Made by a program: the position numbers and the translations under genes. The notes below the pieces were generated by a model. That model was not told where the DNA came from, did not search any database, and saw only the letters and a list, made by a program, of their open reading frames with translations. Source: Opitutia bacterium (lineage in GTDB: Bacteria > Verrucomicrobiota > Verrucomicrobiae > Opitutales > UBA953). From it: a stretch of DNA of 19,968 nt. Shown piece by piece: positions 15,032-19,968 of the stretch (its first letter is position 1; the number at the start of each line of letters is the position of its first letter). Where the stretch lies: positions 1 through 19,968 of the forward strand of contig CANKZO010000026.1 of assembly GCA_947488485.1 (NCBI GenBank), written 5' to 3'.

Positions 15032-15687
15032 AAAACTAATTTATAATCTTCCCCAACAAATTTATCAAATTCATCAAGTCTTTCCCCAACAAATCTTCCA
15101 GGTTCTCTTTTTATCGGGAATGGTTTATTTTCAAAAAACTCATCATGTGTATATCTATCATTCTCCAAAGCAGAATATACCATTTTCAAAAATGTTTGGT
15201 CATTCCCATAGTTATGCTCTTTTGATTTTGGAAATTTATTAATCATATCAATAATAGGTAGAACATTGTTCTTAATACCCCACATCCCACCTAACAACCC
15301 TAATCCATCATTCCCTGCTGGTATTCTATGTGCTGGATGATCTCTCATAGCATGTAAAGATTTATCACTATCAATCCATTCTTTAACTGCTAAACTTTCT
15401 CTTATAGATATTCTTGAATCTGCATCCCTAAAAATGGCATATTCACAATCAGGTAAATCTAATGCGAAAAATCTCCAAAACATACCATAAACATTAGCAT
15501 CTTCAAAATATATACAGTTAACCCCCAAGCCTACCAATTCTTCAATGGTTGACTTGGGGACACTATTATCAAAAAAAACAACCATTTGCCAGTCTGGATA
15601 AACATCTTTCCATAACTGTGCATTTTTTATTGCACCAACATTGTAAATTGGTCTATCCCCCCACAAACTAAAACTTAAATATTTCAT
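15028..15687 (-). CDS. Putative GT-A fold glycosyltransferase
   Basis: A 219-residue protein with MKYLSFSLWGDRPIYNVGAI at the start and CEYAIFRDADSRIS at about residues 82-95, where Asp-Ala-Asp is a DXD motif of GT-A transferases. HAMRDHPAHRIPAGNDGLGLLGGMWGIKN and NYGNDQTFLKMV resemble the acceptor loop and catalytic segment of GT8-like or related small transferases (a Gly-Gly-Met-Trp turn, then Asn-Asp-Gln). I do not recognise an exact family. It begins 1 base after the two-domain transferase and overlaps the 54-residue remnant by 4 bases. G+C (24 of 60 at 15301-15360) is backbone-like, so it lies outside the AT-rich block. Confidence 0.75.
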   Translation of the reverse strand: MKYLSFSLWGDRPIYNVGAIKNAQLWKDVYPDWQMVVFFDNSVPKSTIEELVGLGVNCIYFEDANVYGMFWRFFALDLPDCEYAIFRDADSRISIRESLAVKEWIDSDKSLHAMRDHPAHRIPAGNDGLGLLGGMWGIKNNVLPIIDMINKFPKSKEHNYGNDQTFLKMVYSALENDRYTHDEFFENKPFPIKREPGRFVGERLDEFDKFVGEDYKLVL

Positions 15688-15688
15688 A

Positions 15689-17098
15689 CTATAATTGAAC
15701 TTCTTTAACTACCTCATGGCCTTGCGTTTTATGGGAATCTGCTTGAACATGTTCAATATCCCCGACATAAAAATATACCGGAACATTTGTCAATAATGAG
15801 AAGAATGATAACGCTCTCTCCTGGTTATGCCCAGCATATTGGTCCCCCATCATATATGGAATGATTGGTTCAAGCCAATTCATATATTTCTCAAAATATG
15901 ATGTTAATAAACAAACATTATTTGTTGTTGGCCAATATAATTGAATATTCCTTGCTTCGGCATCACCCATAATGCTATTGATATATGCTTTCATATCAAG
16001 ATTATAGGCATCCAACAAACCCTTGAATATGGATGAAACCCAATCTTGATTTGCAACATAATGATAATTTGACATCTGCAAAGGGAAATAACCAACAATC
16101 TTTGGATCACTTGCTTTTAACATATTCTTCAAGAAGAACCCATAATTATCTTTTAGATTAACATCATATTCCAATAGGTTTATGTATTTTGTATTGCATA
16201 ACTTATTTTTCATTATGGCATACCAAGCGGTAAATGCTGTAAAATTTGGATATTTCTCAATATTATCTGGCAAATCTCTAACAATAATAACATTTTCATA
16301 ATTTTCAATATCTGTGAATTCGCCATTGCCAACAAACATAAACACAACTTTCCCCAATGAATCAAATTTACCTGATGTAATATTTGATTTTATGATGTCT
16401 TGGTCGTGGCAAGTTATGAATGTTGTAATATCACAATTCTCATCTAATGTATAAGGAAGTTTATCCTTATATTTTTCCACATATAATTTCTTATTCTCCT
16501 CCCAGGATGGTGTTGTAACGCCAACGGATAAATGGGTAACTCTAACATCATATGTAACACCAATTTTCACTCCATCCAAATAATTTGGCGTGGTGAATGA
16601 AAGGTCATAGAAGTGGAATCCACCAAACTCCTCATCAAATTTATGTTTTATTCTATTTCTATCAATAGCAATAAATAAACCATCAACCAAAGCAACATTT
16701 GCTATCTTTCCATAATCCTTTGAATATTTTGATTGCCAACTCTTTTCCTCATTCTTGTGGTTAACAATCCCCCTCATTGTCATTGACTTCTCCCACCATA
16801 CACCACTTTCAGGCATATATGTGCTACCAGCCAATCCAATAATACCATAATCAGTTTTTTTGAAGTTCTTTTGAATTTCATTTCCCCAACTTTTAGTTTC
16901 AAATATGAGATCATCATGACAAAGAACAACAATGTCATTCTTTGCCTGATTCAATATCTCATTATAAACTTTGGTTAAGGATTTCTCTCCATCATTAACA
17001 ACCTCAATTATTTCTGCATTCTTAAAACCCACTGTCTTTCTTATATGTTCAATATATGAGGGGTTACTTTTTCTTGTTGAAAATCCTATTGTTATCAT
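15689..17098 (-). CDS. Two-domain glycosyltransferase: GT2-type N-terminal domain plus duplicated C-terminal domain
   Basis: A 469-residue fusion. Residues 1-220 look like the Glyco_tranf_2_5 type of GT2: ITIGFSTRKSNPSYIEHIRK, IEVVNDGEKSLTKVYNEIL, DIVVLCHDDLIF with His-Asp-Asp in the DXD position, VALVDGLFIAIDRNRI and FGGFHFYDLSFT. Residues 226-458 form a second domain starting TFITCHDQD, with KYINLLEYDVN, WPTTNNVC and AGHNQERALSF. This second domain is repeated as the stand-alone gene at 7554-8276. A short tail (EVVKEVQL) follows. The fusion suggests that the domains work on the same glycan, one possibly transferring the sugar onto the product of the other. It begins 4 bases after dut. No membrane segment is visible. 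The fold of the C-terminal domain is not recognised. Confidence 0.8.
   Translation of the reverse strand: MITIGFSTRKSNPSYIEHIRKTVGFKNAEIIEVVNDGEKSLTKVYNEILNQAKNDIVVLCHDDLIFETKSWGNEIQKNFKKTDYGIIGLAGSTYMPESGVWWEKSMTMRGIVNHKNEEKSWQSKYSKDYGKIANVALVDGLFIAIDRNRIKHKFDEEFGGFHFYDLSFTTPNYLDGVKIGVTYDVRVTHLSVGVTTPSWEENKKLYVEKYKDKLPYTLDENCDITTFITCHDQDIIKSNITSGKFDSLGKVVFMFVGNGEFTDIENYENVIIVRDLPDNIEKYPNFTAFTAWYAIMKNKLCNTKYINLLEYDVNLKDNYGFFLKNMLKASDPKIVGYFPLQMSNYHYVANQDWVSSIFKGLLDAYNLDMKAYINSIMGDAEARNIQLYWPTTNNVCLLTSYFEKYMNWLEPIIPYMMGDQYAGHNQERALSFFSLLTNVPVYFYVGDIEHVQADSHKTQGHEVVKEVQL
15725..16423 (-). repeat. Direct repeat copy 2 (diverged, coding)
   Basis: This is the partner of 7560-8255 in the same orientation, encoding residues 226-458 of the two-domain transferase. 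Conserved DNA runs include the exact 20-base match at 15909-15928 and the stretch encoding FTAFTAWYAI. G+C is higher than in copy 1, which suggests this copy is the older resident and copy 1 has drifted toward A/T, or came from a relative. Confidence 0.8.
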
Positions 17099-17102
17099 AT
17101 TA

Positions 17103-17717
17103 TTAATTTAATCCAGTTGACCCAAATCCATCACTACCTCTATCAGTATCAGGTAATTCATCTATGTTTTCAAGATTTACATATTTGCCTTGCTGAACCG
17201 GACATAATACTGCTTGGGCAATCTTCATCCCCTTTTTAACCTGGTAAGTTTCTCTTGATGTGTTAAATAATATCACCTTAACCTCACCAACATATCCACC
17301 ATCAATTGTTGAAGGCGTATTCAATACTGTAAGCCCATAATTGATTGCTAATCCACTTTTAGGTCTAATTTGTATCTCATACCCATCAGGGATATTAAAA
17401 GCCAGTCCTGTGCTAACCATAGCCCTTGACATACCACCCAATGCAACATCTTCAATGGAATATAAATCAAATCCAGAATCTTTCTCAAAATTAAAAGAAG
17501 GATCAACCGCATCAGGTGACAATTTCTTATAACCAAGTGTTTTTGATTTCATTGCATTTTCAAGGGCACCAGAATATTCATCCATGGATATACCAAACAT
17601 ATTTTGCATAAACGCTTCAATATCAGCATCATTCATAGTTTCATCTTCATCTGTATTATCAAGATATTTTTTTAGGTTCTCAAGCTCTTCCTGGCTATAA
17701 TCTTCTCTAATTTCCAT
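17103..17717 (-). CDS. dut: dUTP diphosphatase (dUTPase)
   Basis: Hydrolyses dUTP to dUMP and pyrophosphate, limiting uracil in phage DNA and feeding dTMP synthesis. The trimeric dUTPase motifs are present: DSGFDLYS at 80-87 (motif 1), IQIRPKSGLAINYGL around 116-129 (motif 3, Ser-Gly-Leu-Ala), STIDGGYVGEVKVILFN at 136-152 with the catalytic Asp-Gly-Gly-Tyr, the KGMKIAQAVL motif, and the C-terminal RGSDGFGSTG at 193-202, where Gly-Gly-Phe is replaced by Asp-Gly-Phe. The core is normal, but residues 1-65 form an unusual acidic, helical extension (TDEDETMNDADIEAFMQNMF). The total of 204 residues compares with about 145-150 for most dUTPases. It is packed 1 base after the nucleotidyltransferase gene. 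Confidence 0.93.
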   Translation of the reverse strand: MEIREDYSQEELENLKKYLDNTDEDETMNDADIEAFMQNMFGISMDEYSGALENAMKSKTLGYKKLSPDAVDPSFNFEKDSGFDLYSIEDVALGGMSRAMVSTGLAFNIPDGYEIQIRPKSGLAINYGLTVLNTPSTIDGGYVGEVKVILFNTSRETYQVKKGMKIAQAVLCPVQQGKYVNLENIDELPDTDRGSDGFGSTGLN

Positions 17718-17718
17718 T

Positions 17719-18108
17719 TTATTTGTTTTTATTATTTAAAATTGTAGTTGTACTAATATCATACTTTTTTTCAAAAAAATCAATCCTTTTTGCATGTTCT
17801 GAACCAATTATATTCTTTGATTTATATTCATCACCAATAACAAGAACATCTGGTTGATATAGGTATAAGATGTCAGTTAAATCTGTATCTGTATCAAAAA
17901 CAATAACATCATCAACAAATTTCAAAGATTCCAACATCTTAACCCTATATTCAACTGGGTTCACTGGTCTATCGTTACCTTTCAATTGTTTGACCCTTTC
18001 ATCAGAGTCAACTCCAACCAAGACATGTCCAAGTGTTTTTGCATATTCCAATAACGATATATGCCCGATATGCAAAACATCAAAGCAACCATTCACCCAA
18101 ATTCTCAT
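17719..18108 (-). CDS. HldE/RfaE C-domain-like nucleotidyltransferase
   Basis: A 129-residue cytidylyltransferase-fold enzyme. GCFDVLHIGH at residues 7-16 is the nucleotide-binding HxGH motif. VGVDSDERVKQLKGNDRPVN and VEYRVKMLESLKFVDDV are typical of the HldE/RfaE2 branch, as is the end (LVIGDEY, then ISTTTIL in place of the STT-x-I-I of HldE). HldE C-domains adenylylate D-glycero-beta-D-manno-heptose 1-phosphate. The related TagD makes CDP-glycerol and others make CDP-activated alcohols. No heptose isomerase, kinase or phosphatase is in the window, so the substrate is open; it could activate a sugar or polyol for the glycan genes. Its start overlaps the exonuclease stop by 4 bases (ATGA). 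Confidence 0.85.
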   Translation of the reverse strand: MRIWVNGCFDVLHIGHISLLEYAKTLGHVLVGVDSDERVKQLKGNDRPVNPVEYRVKMLESLKFVDDVIVFDTDTDLTDILYLYQPDVLVIGDEYKSKNIIGSEHAKRIDFFEKKYDISTTTILNNKNK

Positions 18109-18806
18109 GATAATTCAATCAATTTTTTAATAACATCAATTAAGACCTCAACGTCTCTTTCGCAATACTTGGTAATACCATCAATATTATCATCAACCCA
18201 ATAAGCCTGATGAACCTTATTTCCGGTAACATCCATATTTTTGGAAGATTCAGTACCAGGAGATACACACATTAATTCCAATGAAGCAATTGATCCAAAT
18301 GAACCATATTGCCAAACATCTTTTGTATCAATTGCCTTAACCTCCCAAGGTTTTGTATCATAAGATGGTAACATTTTGGGGGGCAGAATACCATTAATCA
18401 TCATGCGTTTTGCCAACATGGGAATATCAAACCCTTTCACATTATGGCCACATATGAAATAATTCAATGAACCTATTTTCCTCAAAACAGCTTGGGTTTT
18501 CTTTAAAATGTCAACCTCATCTTTTCCAGAAAATGATTGCATTTTGATTGAACCATCCTCATTCACAAACGCCATTGAGATACAAGCAATTTTGGCAAAC
18601 TCTGGAACCAATGCTGATCTATTCACAAACATTTCAGCAAAATCCTTTGCACCATCTTCCGCAAACCTTTTTTGAAACCAATCAAAGTAATTTTGAAACT
18701 GGAATGCCAATGCCTCATTTTTTTCAACCAACGTTTCAAAATTTGGCTGACATCCAACCGTTTCAATGTCCAGAAATAAAATCTTGTTTAAAGGTACATT
18801 AATCAT
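18105..18806 (-). CDS. 3'-5' exonuclease, PolB-exonuclease-like (DEDDy)
   Basis: A stand-alone proofreading-type exonuclease of 233 residues. ExoI is LFLDIETVG (Asp13, Glu15), ExoII is FICGHNVKGFDIPML (Asn122, Asp127), and ExoIII is YCERD (Tyr214, Asp218), giving a complete DEDDy set. The layout, with AKIACISMAF before ExoII, a long middle region and a C-terminal ExoIII, matches the predicted 3'-5' exonuclease family related to the PolB exonuclease domain (PF10108 type), from memory. No polymerase domain is attached. In a phage it would serve DNA repair, recombination or proofreading in trans. It starts 7 bases after the upstream transferase and couples to the nucleotidyltransferase gene. G+C is backbone-like. 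Confidence 0.9.
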   Translation of the reverse strand: MINVPLNKILFLDIETVGCQPNFETLVEKNEALAFQFQNYFDWFQKRFAEDGAKDFAEMFVNRSALVPEFAKIACISMAFVNEDGSIKMQSFSGKDEVDILKKTQAVLRKIGSLNYFICGHNVKGFDIPMLAKRMMINGILPPKMLPSYDTKPWEVKAIDTKDVWQYGSFGSIASLELMCVSPGTESSKNMDVTGNKVHQAYWVDDNIDGITKYCERDVEVLIDVIKKLIELS

Positions 18807-18813
18807 GTTAAAA

Positions 18814-19920
18814 CTATTTAATAAGTGATTTATAAAATTCTGCTCTGTTTTTTGTTACAGTAATTAAAGAATATGTATCCTTTACTGTTTCATACAAATT
18901 CTCACCCAAGTCTTTAACCAAATTTGGATTCTTCATCAACTTCTCAATATACTTTGCCCAATCAACACCATTCCTATCCGCATCAACCAATAAGGCATTC
19001 CCACCACTTACAAACGTACCTTTATCCAAACCATGTTTCAAGTCTATGGTGTATGGACCAAAATTGGTCGCTATCAATGCTTTTTTATAAAACCCAGCCT
19101 CAATTACTTTTAACTGTGACTTCATCTCATTAAAAATGTGATTCTTTATTGGAGCCAAAGATATATCAAATTTTGCATAATTCTTTGCATAACTTGTAAC
19201 AGGTTTTGTCCAGGCTCTCACATAAGCCTCCTCATTTTCCTTATCATAAGGTTCCTGCACAAATTTAAGCAAATATTTTTTATAATCATAACTTATTGTG
19301 GAATATTTTTGGGTAAATATTTCCTCATACCTTGCCCATACAGTTTCATCAGGTTTTATGTTTCTCTTCTTTTGTTCTTTTGTTTCAGCATTTATTTCTG
19401 TAACTGAACCTCTTGTATCAAAACCACATAAAACAAATTGCAATTTATCCGAATATTTTGTCAATGACCCAAATGATTTATCCAATAATAAAAGGTCGCT
19501 CATATGCGAACTCCCGCCTAACCATCCCACTCTAACCCTATCAGATTCAAGGGTTGGTTCGTTAAATTGGGGTTCTTTTGGATTAATTGCATTTGGAAAC
19601 ACAAACACATTCTTATTATACTTCCTTATCAAATCTGCATATATCTTTGTTGTTGTAGTCACATAACTTGCTGCCTTTAAATTTTCAATAATCTTTTCAT
19701 TTATCTTATGGATTTTTATAATCTCATGTATTGGGTGATCCTTTGTTGGCATCCAGTAATCATCAATATCACAAATTGTGATAATTCCCATTTTGTTTAA
19801 TGTGAGTATAAGATTCTTAGCCCTCTCAAAATCATGACCAATACTCCTGTGGAATGCAACAATCTCATAATCTTTCCAGAAGTTCATATCATCCATTGGA
19901 GGCTCATAGTTAATGTCCAC
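18814..19920 (-). CDS. GT-B fold glycosyltransferase (GT4-like), N-terminus short or disrupted
   Basis: A 368-residue reading from a GTG at 19920. Visible are VAFHRSIG near residues 21-28, DIDDYWMPTKDHP at 51-63, FPNAIN at 108-113, the inter-domain VGWLGGSSHMSDL at 131-143, and the C-terminal ISLAPIKNHIFNEMKSQLKVIEAGFYKKALIAT at about 253-285 (split: LAPI, then KVIEAGF with the conserved Glu). This is a GT4-like layout, but the first Rossmann strand and glycine loop that should precede VDINYEPPMDD are absent. The frame can be followed upstream for only 7 more codons (EYTIDFH) to an in-frame TAA at 19942-19944, and the window ends at 19968. The GTG start has no SD. The gene may be truncated, frameshifted, or start elsewhere. 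Confidence 0.75.
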   Translation of the reverse strand: MDINYEPPMDDMNFWKDYEIVAFHRSIGHDFERAKNLILTLNKMGIITICDIDDYWMPTKDHPIHEIIKIHKINEKIIENLKAASYVTTTTKIYADLIRKYNKNVFVFPNAINPKEPQFNEPTLESDRVRVGWLGGSSHMSDLLLLDKSFGSLTKYSDKLQFVLCGFDTRGSVTEINAETKEQKKRNIKPDETVWARYEEIFTQKYSTISYDYKKYLLKFVQEPYDKENEEAYVRAWTKPVTSYAKNYAKFDISLAPIKNHIFNEMKSQLKVIEAGFYKKALIATNFGPYTIDLKHGLDKGTFVSGGNALLVDADRNGVDWAKYIEKLMKNPNLVKDLGENLYETVKDTYSLITVTKNRAEFYKSLIK

Positions 19921-19968
19921 ATGAAAATCAATGGTGTATTCTTATTGTAATAAAATGTGAGGTTCATT

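Noticed and set aside
19138..19666. Plus-strand open frames opposite the GT-B gene at the right edge
   Set aside because: The translations are hydrophobic, Phe/Cys-rich reverse complements of a well-supported glycosyltransferase; the apparent membrane helices are artefacts.
1..19968. tRNA genes, CRISPR arrays, IS elements or transposases
   Set aside because: Reading both strands I saw no cloverleaf with a conserved T-loop, no regularly spaced short repeats and no transposase motifs. The genes leave almost no room for them, although a small degenerate element could be missed without a scan.

Overview
The window is AT-rich, and every supported gene lies on the minus strand, so transcription runs from right to left. 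Genes are packed with gaps of 0-10 bases or short ATGA-type overlaps. The gene content points to a large tailed phage of the T4-like (myovirus) type: a gp55-like late sigma factor, a PhoH-type ATPase, a dUTPase, a DEDD 3'-5' exonuclease and many glycosyltransferases. No capsid, terminase or polymerase gene lies in the window, so this rests on the combination of genes. TAA, TAG and TGA all end genes, so the code is standard. Most starts lack a Shine-Dalgarno motif and sit behind A/T-rich leaders, which would fit a Bacteroidota-like host; that is inference.

Layout in transcription order. 19968-17103: a GT-B glycosyltransferase with a damaged or truncated N-terminus, a PolB-type 3'-5' exonuclease, an HldE-like nucleotidyltransferase and a dUTPase. 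17098-14867: a two-domain glycosyltransferase, a GT-A transferase and a 54-residue glycosyltransferase remnant. 14860-8299: a very AT-rich carbohydrate block with a GT2, a GT-B-like protein, a small unknown protein, a GT11 alpha-1,2-fucosyltransferase, a GDP-L-fucose synthase, a GT6 (ABO blood-group type) transferase, another GT2, an FkbM methyltransferase and a ColD-type sugar 3-dehydratase. 8276-6463: a stand-alone paralogue of the second domain of the two-domain transferase, then GDP-mannose 4,6-dehydratase. 6428-1: phoH, a HAD-like phosphatase, a small unknown gene, two glycosyltransferases, the late sigma factor, a small unknown gene and a long unidentified protein that runs off the left edge.

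How they fit together. Gmd would make GDP-4-keto-6-deoxymannose from GDP-mannose. The fucose synthase would turn this into GDP-L-fucose, or, after ColD-type 3-deoxygenation, a related enzyme would make GDP-L-colitose. GT11 would then place the sugar alpha-1,2 on galactose (an H-antigen-like unit). GT6 could add Gal or GalNAc alpha-1,3 to that unit. In effect this is a nearly complete blood-group-like glycan pathway on a phage, with further GT2 and FkbM enzymes for elongation or capping.

The AT-rich carbohydrate block is bracketed by two directly repeated copies (about 700 bp each, 8.17 kb apart) of one transferase domain, and its upstream edge carries a truncated transferase. This suggests a module that was inserted, or that can be exchanged by recombination.
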